A stretch of DNA of 30,537 bases from Brevinema_A sp051647535 (lineage in GTDB: Bacteria; Spirochaetota; Brevinematia; Brevinematales; Brevinemataceae). Position 1 is the first letter of the stretch. Each line of letters starts with the position of its first letter. A program made the translations under genes and the position numbers. The stretch covers positions 1 to 30,537 of the forward strand of contig JBOFEA010000026.1 in the NCBI GenBank assembly GCA_051647535.1, read 5' to 3'. Below the pieces are notes generated by a model. That model saw nothing but the letters and a program-made list of their open reading frames with translations, ran no database searches and was not told the origin of the DNA. Positions 23,951 to 30,537 of this stretch are shown here, one piece after another.

Positions 23951-24818
23951 AAAAGATAAATTGAAATTGTCGCTGCTTTTCTACAAGATAATTTATACAT
24001 CTTTTTTGCCTCTCTGCAATTAACCATGTCCAAGCTCCTCCTTCCGCAATTGCTTGATCATAAGTTAGAGGTTCAATATGAGCATGGTCCGTATTAAAAT
24101 CTATTATTCCTGTTGTTTTTGCGTCTGAATAAAATTCAGAATGAGATCCTGATGTATCCATGTAGTTAATAGATGATATATCAAATTGTGGAACAATAGT
24201 CCAACTAATCAAATCTGAAAATGCGCCTCTAAAGGTATTTTTTCCTGTTTGTTTTATATATAAATATCGCAGCACATCTTTATTATAGCTCTTACCGAAA
24301 TCTATATAAAAATGATCAGATTTCGTCACATCACCAATAATATCAACAGGTGGTCTGAAAAATACAATAGGATGCGTTCCTACAGTAGCATTTGTGTAGG
24401 TCATAGCCATTAGATTATCATATTGTATATTATTTGATATGTTAATCCAAGCTTCTAAAATATTTTTTGCTTCATCTTTATTATTTTTCAAATCAATAGT
24501 TCCAGTAAAAACACTCTGTTCATTTGATGGTAAACGATTTAATAATGATTTTTGTTCTGTAGCTTTACAAGAACTAATTGAACCATACTCACAAGGGTGT
24601 GGTATTCCTTCTATATCTATACCCTTACAACTCAAATGATTTCCATCATAATATAAATCAGATATCAAATCTACTGCATTGTCCCATCTAGACGCATATA
24701 TTTCTGACATTTTACGTCGTCCTTGATCGATATATGTATCTATCATAACTCTAGCTTGATTTTTTGCATTTCTATAAGCACTTGATATTTCTAATATTGT
24801 CCAAGACTTTCCTCTCAT
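23943..24818 (-). CDS. Unrecognised 291-residue protein of the leader-repeat cassette
   Basis: The frame is intact, with an ATG one base after the stop of the 45-residue ORF and an end that overlaps the glycosyltransferase start by 8 bp. I see no signal peptide, membrane span or known motif. The N-terminal 60 residues look helical (SAYRNAKNQARVMIDTYIDQ, then GRRKMSEIYASRW). The middle and end are mixed with aromatic and polar strands (THPIVFFRPPVDIIG, SDHFYIDFGKSYNKD, DFNTDHAHIEPL), and the last 40 residues are again helical. There are several Cys residues (CKGIDIEGIPHPC). A phage structural protein or an acceptor protein for the glycosyltransferase is conceivable. Neither is shown. Confidence 0.7.
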   Translation of the reverse strand: MRGKSWTILEISSAYRNAKNQARVMIDTYIDQGRRKMSEIYASRWDNAVDLISDLYYDGNHLSCKGIDIEGIPHPCEYGSISSCKATEQKSLLNRLPSNEQSVFTGTIDLKNNKDEAKNILEAWINISNNIQYDNLMAMTYTNATVGTHPIVFFRPPVDIIGDVTKSDHFYIDFGKSYNKDVLRYLYIKQTGKNTFRGAFSDLISWTIVPQFDISSINYMDTSGSHSEFYSDAKTTGIIDFNTDHAHIEPLTYDQAIAEGGAWTWLIAERQKRCINYLVEKQRQFQFIFYG

Positions 24819-24819
24819 C

Positions 24820-24957
24820 TTATAGATGTTTCAATTCTCTAAATACAAACATATTAATCTGATCTGCTAGTAAATCTAAATTTACATACCTATCTTCTTT
24901 GTTGATAATAATCTGCATACCACTCTTATCTCTGATATCAACTTCTATGATTTTCAT
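24820..24957 (-). CDS. 45-residue protein at the head of the cassette
   Basis: It is too short for ordinary gene finders but well supported. A strong ribosome site (AAGGAGATAGAG) stands upstream of ATG 24957, and a promoter with a conserved copy lies 53-81 bp upstream. The stop is 1 bp before the next gene. The product starts MKIIEVDIRDKSGMQIIINK and ends DLLADQINMFVFRELKHL. It looks like a small alpha/beta protein. The first dozen residues are partly preserved in copy 1 at 22162. Family unknown. Confidence 0.65.
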   Translation of the reverse strand: MKIIEVDIRDKSGMQIIINKEDRYVNLDLLADQINMFVFRELKHL

Positions 24958-25053
24958 TATCTCTATCTCCTTACTCCTTTCTAATATAGTTTATCTACAC
25001 CGTCAACACATGTTAGCTTCTATACGGAGAGAAGTCAAGTTGTTTCTGAGAGT
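24910..25053 (-). repeat. Leader repeat, copy 2
   Basis: Read on the minus strand this is the better-kept partner of 22068-22227, in inverted orientation and 2.7-2.9 kb apart. By eye roughly four bases of five agree over about 125 bp, covering promoter, leader, ribosome site and the first codons of the small ORF. Confidence 0.8.
25010..25038 (-). promoter_or_regulatory. Promoter of the 45/291-residue cassette
   Basis: Minus strand: TTGACT (25033-25038), 17-bp spacer, TAACAT (25010-25015). Both boxes and the spacing are preserved in copy 1, which supports their use. The leader would be about 45 nt. Confidence 0.55.
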
Positions 25054-25106
25054 TTTTACGTTTCATAACTATAGAATACACTCTGACTTTATTGTTTATT
25101 TTTTGA

Positions 25107-25135
25107 TTGTGTTTTTGAAAAATTAGGGATATAAT
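25107..25135 (+). promoter_or_regulatory. Promoter of the second GmrSD gene
   Basis: TTGTGT (25107-25112), 17-bp spacer, perfect TATAAT (25130-25135), 29 bp before the ATG. It is divergent from the cassette promoter. Confidence 0.55.
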
Positions 25136-25164
25136 ATATTTAAATATAAGTTTTTGGAGTTAGA

Positions 25165-26979
25165 ATGAACCACTCAGAAAAATACAATGTATCACAACTT
25201 ACATTGAAAAACATACTTGGATTCATCCAAGCAAATGAAATATCTATCCCTGAAATTCAACGTCCCTTCGTTTGGAAGACAACCCAAGTTCGTGATCTTG
25301 TAGATTCATTATATAAAGGATATCCTACTGGTTATCTTATTATTTGGCAAAATCCTGATGTTAAATTGAAAGATGAAACAACTGCAAGTGGTAAGAAAAT
25401 TATTATCGACGGCCAACAAAGAATTACAGCTCTAATGTCTGCAATAGAAGGATTAGAGGTGTTAGATTTACATTATACAAAAAAGCAAATAAAAATTGCT
25501 TTTAATCCTGTTGCCCAAGATGATGAAAAAATATTTGATGTCTTAAATCCAAGCATATCTAATAGTAAGCACTGGATTCCAGATATTTCAGTATTATTTA
25601 AAAGTGATTTTTCTTCTATGAAATTCATCAAAGAATACTGCCAAGCAAATCCACATATTTCCGACATTGAAATAGAACGTGCTATTGAAAAAGTACGCTC
25701 AATGATTAATATTCCCTTTGGATTGATTACTCTTAAACAAGAGTTGAATATTGCTGAGGTCACAGAAATATTTGTTCGTATCAACTCCAAAGGCACACGC
25801 CTTAATCAATCTGATTTTGCAATGTCTAAGATTGCTTCAGATGAAGAATTTGGAGGAAATTTATTACGTAAAGGAATAGAGTATTTTTGTCGCTTGTTTA
25901 TAGAACCTGCTTTTGAACATGATATTAAGAGAGACGCAGATTTTATTGCTCATGAAACTTATAATAAAATCAAATGGGTCAAGAATTTCAATGAAGATAT
26001 TTTCTCTCCTGATTACGGTGATATTCTTAGAATTTCTTTTATGTATAAATTCAACCGAGGCAAGCTAGCTGATTTGGTAAGTTTACTTTCTGGAAGAGAT
26101 TTTGTAGAGAGAACGTTTAAGGCAGAAATTATTGAGCAAAGCTTTAAAGATTTACAATTTGGTGTACATTCTGTTATTAATGAATACAATTTTAGTAACT
26201 TTATCCTATATATTAAGAGTGCTGGATTTATTGATGATAAGATGATCCCTTCAAAAATGACCATTGATTTTGCTTATACTTTATTTTTACTTCTTAAAGA
26301 AGATAAAACTATTGATAAACAACAACTTAGTAAGTATGTCCAGAAGTGGTTTGTTTTGTCTACGCTGACAAACCGTTATGTTGGTTCACCAGAGTCGCAG
26401 ATGGATAGGGATTTACGATCGATCAAAGAGAAAGGTTTTATAAAATTCTTTGAAAACACAGAGCTGTCGGAATTACATGATTCGTTTTGGCAGAACACAC
26501 TGCCTCAACGTTTGGAGTCATCATCGGTGAACAATCCACACTTCCATGTGTTTATAGCTTCACAGATACACGAGAATGCTACCTCTTTATTATCTAATAA
26601 TATAGACATAAGAGAGCTCATTTCTAATAATGGAGAAGTGCATCATATTTTCCCCAAAAAATTTCTTCAAGATCAAGGGATCAACGATAGAACTTTGTAT
26701 AACCAAGTTGCAAACTATACGTACATTGATTCAACAATTAATAAGTCCATACGCAAAAAATCGCCTCAAGAGTATTTCCAACTGGCTATGAACCAATGCG
26801 ATAGTAAAGAATCTCTTATCGGCACGATCTATGACATGGAGCAACTCCTCCAAAACCTTACTGACAACTGCATTCCTTTTGATATCCACACTATGACAGA
26901 GAAAGACTATCCACAATTCTTAACAGAAAGACGAAAACTCATTGCTCAAAAAATCAAAACCTACTATTATTCTTTATAA
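25165..26979 (+). CDS. Second GmrSD-type (DUF262) defence nuclease
   Basis: The 604-residue protein has an N-terminal DUF262 domain: SIPEIQRPFVWK (28-38), YPTGYLIIW and IDGQQRITAL (81-90, with DGQQR at 82-86), then EIFVRINSKGTRLNQSDFAM. A helical middle follows, and a C-terminal HNH-type nuclease with EVHHIFPKKFL (His493/494) and NQVANYTYIDSTINKSI. It differs strongly from the first GmrSD protein of the window and belongs to another branch. Such proteins restrict modified phage DNA or act within larger defence systems. Both signatures are intact and the start has TGGAG upstream, so it is probably active. Its end overlaps the convergent DUF3800 remnant by 13 bp. Confidence 0.88.
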   Translation: MNHSEKYNVSQLTLKNILGFIQANEISIPEIQRPFVWKTTQVRDLVDSLYKGYPTGYLIIWQNPDVKLKDETTASGKKIIIDGQQRITALMSAIEGLEVLDLHYTKKQIKIAFNPVAQDDEKIFDVLNPSISNSKHWIPDISVLFKSDFSSMKFIKEYCQANPHISDIEIERAIEKVRSMINIPFGLITLKQELNIAEVTEIFVRINSKGTRLNQSDFAMSKIASDEEFGGNLLRKGIEYFCRLFIEPAFEHDIKRDADFIAHETYNKIKWVKNFNEDIFSPDYGDILRISFMYKFNRGKLADLVSLLSGRDFVERTFKAEIIEQSFKDLQFGVHSVINEYNFSNFILYIKSAGFIDDKMIPSKMTIDFAYTLFLLLKEDKTIDKQQLSKYVQKWFVLSTLTNRYVGSPESQMDRDLRSIKEKGFIKFFENTELSELHDSFWQNTLPQRLESSSVNNPHFHVFIASQIHENATSLLSNNIDIRELISNNGEVHHIFPKKFLQDQGINDRTLYNQVANYTYIDSTINKSIRKKSPQEYFQLAMNQCDSKESLIGTIYDMEQLLQNLTDNCIPFDIHTMTEKDYPQFLTERRKLIAQKIKTYYYSL

Positions 26980-27806
26980 GTTTGAAGAATTTTAGAAAGC
27001 TTAAAATTTGAGTCTAATAATTTTATAGAACCTTCTGAAGCTTTTTCTATTCCTTGTTGTGCAGATAATAATTTTTCTAACATTGGAAAAATAATACTTT
27101 CATCATGAGCTATATAGTTTACTACATGTTCTTTTTTTGTTGCTAAACAATAGCCTGATTTTGTTCCTGATATAATAATACCATAGGATCTTAATTTGCC
27201 AATTAATTCTGTTTTCAATTTTCTATCAGAAACTTCATATTCAATATTATCAAGATCTTGTCTTAACTGTTTAGCAAAAACAGTTTTATCATTATAAGTA
27301 TAGATCATCAATTGTTTTAATAAAGAAACTCTTAATTTTGTATCATCATCAATTGATTGAGAATATTCCTGTAAATAACGATCACATATCACTCTTTGAT
27401 ATTCTAATATTGTGTTATCATCCAAATTTTCACTTATGCTAGATGTTAATTTATAAGGAAAAAATTCAAGATGTAAGATTTGAGGTTTAATTATATTATA
27501 ATGTACAGATGTATCGTCTGTTTTACGATCAGGATCAAAGTGATTCATGATTGTACCAGCAATAACATCCGAAATTTGAATAAGTTGAGTCTGTTTGCTG
27601 TCTTCAAAAGAATGAGTCCATGTTTTTTGATTAAATAATGTTGGTTCCGGTAAAAAGGGAGTTATATATTGAGTAAAAGATTTTTGGAATTCTGTAAAAC
27701 CTATCTTATCTGCAATAATTTTCAATTGATTGTAATGGGTACTTTTTGCTATTTTTTGATAAAGAACTCTATTGATATATTTATAAAATGAATCTTTATA
27801 CGATAA
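26967..27806 (-). pseudogene. C-terminal part of a DUF3800 protein
   Basis: The frame is open from 27806 without an ATG; the first start-like codon is a TTG at 27725, without a ribosome site. KDSFYKYINRVLYQKIA, a Lys-rich helix and QTQLIQISDVIAGTIMNHF fit the end of a DUF3800 domain (usual LQ.ADFIAGAI). This RNase H-like family is often found near defence genes. The N-terminal half with the first catalytic acidic residues is missing. The last 130 residues look like a winged-helix region (KLKTELIGKLRSYGIIISG). The frame begins where the restriction-enzyme fragment upstream ends, so one deletion probably fused two genes. Confidence 0.65.
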
Positions 27807-28599
27807 TCAATTGCTCATAGAAATCCTTCTTCACACTCAAAAGACGCTTCAACAAGCCATATTCTGTTGTCCCTCTATCTTCCGCAAACCTCAAGAAAAC
27901 AATTCTATTCATAATCTTTTGAACAATATGATTAAGATCAATTTCATCAAGTTCTTTATTTTTCTTAGCAATCGCTTCTGCCAACTCCAAACGCCATTCC
28001 GATAAAGTCTTCAAAAAATCCGTATCAACAGTCCCTGTACCTTTTTTGTCAGCTTTCACATACTTATCAAACGCACCTTTACGAATACTTTCAGGAGAAA
28101 ACCAAGCCAACAACTCATCAAACTTCGTTTCATAATCTTCATAAGTACAATAAAATATTCGAGCAACTTTCGCTGTATCGTTGGGATTTGGTTTGATTCT
28201 TGTATCGTAAATAGCCAACTCTTCAAAATCTGTCAAAATCGAAATCGAACATCCTGCAGAATACCCATAACGACGAACTTGATAAGCAGGATCTCTTTCT
28301 TCTTGGATATTAACAATAGGCTTCTTCGCCTCAACAAAAAACTTTCGATTACCATCCAATCGAAAACTATAATCAGGGGCTTTTGTTTTCCCTTCAATAC
28401 GAACTTTATCTTCTCGAACTACTTCTCTATAATCTTCCGAATACCCTTTATCGTTCAGCACATCCCAACCTAACAAGATAAAAAACTTATCAATAAAATC
28501 TGATCTTGTATTGGATTCATCGTAACTCATGGTTTTATAGCAATCGATATTCTCTCGAAATAAATTTACTAGTTCTTTTAGTTGTTCTTTATTGGTCAT
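27796..28599 (-). CDS. N-terminal nuclease part of a type IIG-like restriction-modification enzyme (truncated)
   Basis: The 267 residues match the N-terminus of large Eco57I/type IIG-like enzymes. A helical start leads into RSDFIDKFFILLGWDV, then APDYSFRLDGNRKFFVEAKKP with the D...E-x-K nuclease site, the AYQVRRYGYSAG helix and LTDFEELAIYD. At the end comes LNHIVQKIMNRIVFLRFAED. In the intact family a gamma-type adenine methyltransferase (NPPY) and a target-recognition domain follow, for about 1000 residues in all. Here the frame stops after LLSVKKDFYEQLIIV, so methylation and specificity are lost. It overlaps the DUF4393 gene by 11 bp. A free nuclease without its methylase would be harmful if active, so it is probably inert. 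Confidence 0.8.
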   Translation of the reverse strand: MTNKEQLKELVNLFRENIDCYKTMSYDESNTRSDFIDKFFILLGWDVLNDKGYSEDYREVVREDKVRIEGKTKAPDYSFRLDGNRKFFVEAKKPIVNIQEERDPAYQVRRYGYSAGCSISILTDFEELAIYDTRIKPNPNDTAKVARIFYCTYEDYETKFDELLAWFSPESIRKGAFDKYVKADKKGTGTVDTDFLKTLSEWRLELAEAIAKKNKELDEIDLNHIVQKIMNRIVFLRFAEDRGTTEYGLLKRLLSVKKDFYEQLIIV

Positions 28600-29237
28600 T
28601 TTTTTGCTCTTTATTATTTATGATATCTTTTATTAACTCTTCGGATCTTTCGTTAAGACAAGCCTTGAGGAATTGTTCTCCAAATTCTGTTATATAGCTT
28701 GTATAATAAGGATATACAGAAATATCTTTACTTGAATCGACCAAACTTAAACTATCTAAATGATAACAATACAAACGTAAATTAGTAGAATGATATAACT
28801 GTTTTAAAAATTCAAGTTTATTAATATGTTGTTTTCTTCGTATATCAGGATCAGGTGATGGTATTCTAAATTTTCTATCTGTAAATTTGATTAACAACAT
28901 TATTTCATCCACAGATAACTGACTTAAAATCTTAGGGAAAGCCGGGTGGCAGAGTTCTTTTTTGGTTTTATCCCATAGAGTTTTTAACAGATTATAAAAC
29001 ATTTCTTGGATAGGCGTATCATCTTCATGATATACCATCCCTTCTAAAATGGGAACTAAGAGATGTGGTTTTGGTTCAAGTTGATTTTCTATTGCAATAT
29101 CTTGATCTAATCTCTTACACCATCTGTCAAATCTACTTGCTAATTGATTCTATTACATTAAATAATGACATACCTATACGTTGAGCCGAAGAGTGAAACA
29201 TATCTAAATAAATTTTATGCGATAATTTATTATTCAT
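28589..29237 (-). pseudogene. DUF4393 (Abi-alpha) protein gene with a frameshift
   Basis: An ATG at 29237 with GGAGAG upstream starts MNNKLSHKIYLDMFHSS..., which stops at 29133 after 34 codons. A neighbouring frame continues from the same place as QLASRFDRWCKRLDQDIA, PKPHLLVPILEGMVYHED, MFYNLLKTLWDKTKKELCHP, AFPKILSQLSVDEIMLL and ends ITEFGEQFLKACLNE. The HPAF.. IL.QLS.DE block and the TEFG..F..AC end are typical of DUF4393, a family linked to abortive phage infection. One base gained or lost between about 29135 and 29160 explains the break. The gene heads the operon with the restriction-enzyme fragment. Confidence 0.75.
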
Positions 29238-29254
29238 AAACTCTCCATCTTAAC

Positions 29255-29283
29255 ATTATACTATACAAGTATTCAAATATCAA
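29255..29283 (-). promoter_or_regulatory. Promoter of the DUF4393 operon
   Basis: Minus strand: TTGATA (29278-29283), 17-bp spacer, TATAAT (29255-29260), 18 bp before the start codon. Nearly the same promoter occurs at 29764-29792. Confidence 0.7.
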
Positions 29284-29290
29284 CAAGAAA

Positions 29291-29317
29291 TAAAGCCTAC
29301 CATAGCAGTAAGCTTTA
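29291..29317 (-). terminator. Terminator of the 130-residue protein gene
   Basis: The stem TAAAGCTTAC/GTAGGCTTTA (minus strand, one mismatch) with a 7-nt loop is followed by TTTCTTG. It lies just after the stop at 29323. Confidence 0.55.
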
Positions 29318-29322
29318 TTTAA

Positions 29323-29715
29323 TTAAATACACACATTTTTTAATGTCCATTGGATTTTTTTGTAATTCTTCGTACAATATTTTGTAAACATATCAATCAG
29401 TATTTGCTCTTCGTACACATTAACATCGTCAATAAGAGATTTTTCATGATCACTCAATTCTATACGAGTTTTGATTACTTCGAAACGGTTATTATTCGGT
29501 ATCACAAATAACAACATTGATGACACTTTAGAACTAGCACTCAGCAAAGATAATACTTTTGATGTATATAATTGCTGAAGTTTTGGAGAGAGATCATTCC
29601 AAATTTTGAGAGGGACTTTAACGATATGATAATGATACATCGGTGTACCAACAATAGGAGATTGGGGCATGGTTATTGCAATATTTATTGCTTGTTCTAC
29701 TTTAATACAAGGCAT
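29323..29715 (-). CDS. Unrecognised 130-residue protein
   Basis: The gene has a strong ribosome site (AAAGGAGA about 5 nt before ATG), its own promoter (29764-29792) and a terminator. The protein is cytoplasmic by appearance, with no signal or membrane segment. The N-terminal half seems to be an alpha/beta domain (IVKVPLKIWNDLSPKLQQLY, VSSMLLFVIPNNNRFEVIKT). The C-terminal part is helical and acidic, then Lys-rich. I recognise no family. Because its promoter is a near-copy of that of the DUF4393 operon, the two may be expressed together. Confidence 0.75.
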   Translation of the reverse strand: MPCIKVEQAINIAITMPQSPIVGTPMYHYHIVKVPLKIWNDLSPKLQQLYTSKVLSLLSASSKVSSMLLFVIPNNNRFEVIKTRIELSDHEKSLIDDVNVYEEQILIDMFTKYCTKNYKKIQWTLKNVCI

Positions 29716-29763
29716 AGAATCTCCTTTAATAATGACTCTTCAAGTGCAGAAATAAGTATGTAC

Positions 29764-29792
29764 ATTATACTATACAAGGATTCAAATAGCAA
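29764..29792 (-). promoter_or_regulatory. Promoter of the 130-residue protein gene
   Basis: Minus strand: TTGCTA (29787-29792), 17-bp spacer, TATAAT (29764-29769). The spacer differs from that at 29261-29277 by a single base. Confidence 0.7.
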
Positions 29793-29803
29793 TAGATGTG
29801 GAA

Positions 29804-30068
29804 CTATACAAATTCATTTTTAAATCTATTATTATAAGAAAATGAAAAACTCTGGGGAGGGATTAGCTGAAATAACTTCATATTATCCAACATCTGAGAC
29901 AAAGCATCCAATTGATCAGCATGTTTGTCCATAAGAAAAGGTCACCACTTCTTTCTCTAGCTTGCTTAAGAAACCAGCTCCTCTTGGTAATAGTACTTGC
30001 CCTGACTCTATAATCCCTGAACGCTACGTAGACATCACTCGTTCTTTCTTAGATAACATTGGCTCGTA
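29804..30068 (-). pseudogene. C-terminal remnant of a phage terminase large subunit
   Basis: Minus-strand pieces read LSKKERVMST, a TAG, SGIIESGQVLLPRGAGFLSK, LEKEVVTFSYG and then, after a frame change, DKHADQLDALSQMLD. This is the usual end of the TerL nuclease domain (I..G.V.LP..A.WL...E.E...FP.GKHDDQVDALSQ). Asp in KHADQLDA keeps the metal-site pattern, but the frame is broken by one stop and one shift, and everything upstream is absent within the window. It shows that a tailed phage genome once lay here. Confidence 0.75.
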
Positions 30069-30129
30069 AGATATTGGATAGATATTATATTCACTACGTA
30101 ACTAAAGTAAAAAAAATACTATAAAAATC

Positions 30130-30159
30130 TTGACAAGTATGCTTTTTTCATATTATAAT
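30130..30159 (+). promoter_or_regulatory. Near-consensus promoter
   Basis: TTGACA (30130-30135), 18-bp spacer, TATAAT (30154-30159). The next plus-strand start is the small ORF at 30307, beyond the hairpin at 30250. Confidence 0.55.
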
Positions 30160-30249
30160 TAATTATATTAGTATTAATATTTCTTTTACAATACCAATAT
30201 TGAAAAATCACTCATTATATAATAAAATCTATAAACACAAATTGACAAA

Positions 30250-30287
30250 AATAAACCCCAGTAGTTATTATACTATTGGGGTTTATT
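30250..30287. terminator. Strong hairpin, terminator-like
   Basis: AATAAACCCCAGTAGT pairs with ACTATTGGGGTTTATT (one G-T pair) around 6 nt, followed by TATTTTAGG. A TTGACA stands at 30242-30247. It lies in the leader of the 29-codon ORF, only 20 bp before its ATG, so it may attenuate that ORF. Confidence 0.7.
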
Positions 30288-30306
30288 TATTTTAGGAGTC
30301 CATACA

Positions 30307-30396
30307 ATGAAATTTTTAATCCTATTTTTCTTACTTCTTACTTTTAGTACTAATAATCTTACCTTTGAGAATGGTTACGAGCATGGATTTTATTGA
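30307..30396 (+). CDS. Small secreted peptide or truncated exported protein, 29 aa
   Basis: AGGAG 8 nt upstream leads to MKFLILFFLLLTFSTNNLTF then ENGYEHGFY and a stop. The first 17-18 residues are a convincing Sec signal peptide, leaving about 11 residues of mature peptide. It is either a very small exported peptide or, more likely, the start of a secreted protein cut short. Hairpins stand on both sides (30250-30287 and 30441-30472). Confidence 0.45.
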   Translation: MKFLILFFLLLTFSTNNLTFENGYEHGFY

Positions 30397-30440
30397 GCAA
30401 GAAAAATAATTAGGTTTATAGCTAATGATGAATATAAAAC

Positions 30441-30472
30441 AGAAAGCCTCCACAGATCTGTGGAGGCTTTCT
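30441..30472. terminator. Perfect 32-bp palindromic terminator
   Basis: AGAAAGCCTCCACAGA is followed by its exact reverse complement, giving a very stable hairpin ending in TTTCTTTAACTTT. It works in both directions. Confidence 0.85.
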
Positions 30473-30537
30473 TTAACTTTATCTTATTATATCATCTTTG
30501 ATATCAAATTGCAAATAATTAACGAAATGAATTTTCT

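Noticed and set aside
1..30537. tRNA or rRNA genes
   Set aside because: I looked for cloverleaf arms and conserved rRNA words on both strands and found none.

Overview
The window is AT-rich DNA from a bacterium that carries three clear lipoprotein signal peptides (cysteine lipoboxes ending GAC or SC), a cytoplasmic molybdoenzyme system and many decayed genes. This suits a host-associated anaerobe or facultative anaerobe. A diderm such as a spirochaete is my best guess, but no gene here fixes the taxon. Ribosome-binding sites are ordinary AGGAG types, and several promoters match the sigma70 consensus closely.

Layout. (1) 1-2.6 kb: the end of an unrecognised protein entering from the left, a small lipoprotein gene, and 600 bp of non-coding or decayed DNA. 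(2) 2.6-12.2 kb, minus strand: one compact operon of 11 genes, moeA-moaA-moaC-MOSC-mogA-molybdopterin oxidoreductase-ferredoxin-FAD oxidoreductase-mobAB-TDT transporter-chrA. Nearly every junction overlaps or is 2-15 bp apart, and a good promoter stands upstream. The enzyme is most like cytoplasmic nitrate reductases of the NasA/NarB type. The ferredoxin and the FAD protein would bring electrons from NAD(P)H, and the mo genes build its bis-MGD cofactor. MPT synthase (moaD/moaE), a molybdate ABC importer and a nitrite reductase are not in the window. (3) 12.3-19.6 kb: envelope and secreted functions among wreckage. There is a proline-rich lipoprotein with a decayed partial copy behind it, an AcfC-type binding protein, a frameshifted secreted protein, an acyltransferase-3 membrane protein, the remains of a serine recombinase, and a DUF1254/DUF1214 lipoprotein whose ribosome-binding site lies against a perfect 36-bp palindrome. 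(4) 19.7-29.8 kb: a damaged defence island. It holds two different intact GmrSD-type (DUF262) genes, an internal slice of hsdR, the nuclease end of a type IIG-like restriction-modification enzyme joined to the C-terminal part of a DUF3800 protein, a frameshifted DUF4393 (Abi-alpha) gene and an unknown 130-residue protein. Between the two GmrSD genes sits a cassette made of a 45-residue ORF, an unrecognised 291-residue protein and a broken family 2 glycosyltransferase. Its leader is repeated in inverted orientation 2.8 kb away, beside a block of strong hairpins that may be a structured RNA. (5) 29.8-30.5 kb: the end of a broken phage terminase large subunit and a 29-residue secreted peptide ORF between two strong hairpins.

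The operon in (2) reads as a working metabolic unit. The rest looks like a place where phage, defence and surface genes arrive and decay. The items I would check first are the hairpin block at 22.2-22.5 kb, the duplicated leader with its 45/291-residue cassette, the palindrome at 17.8 kb, and the consensus promoter that runs straight into a terminator at 22.65 kb.
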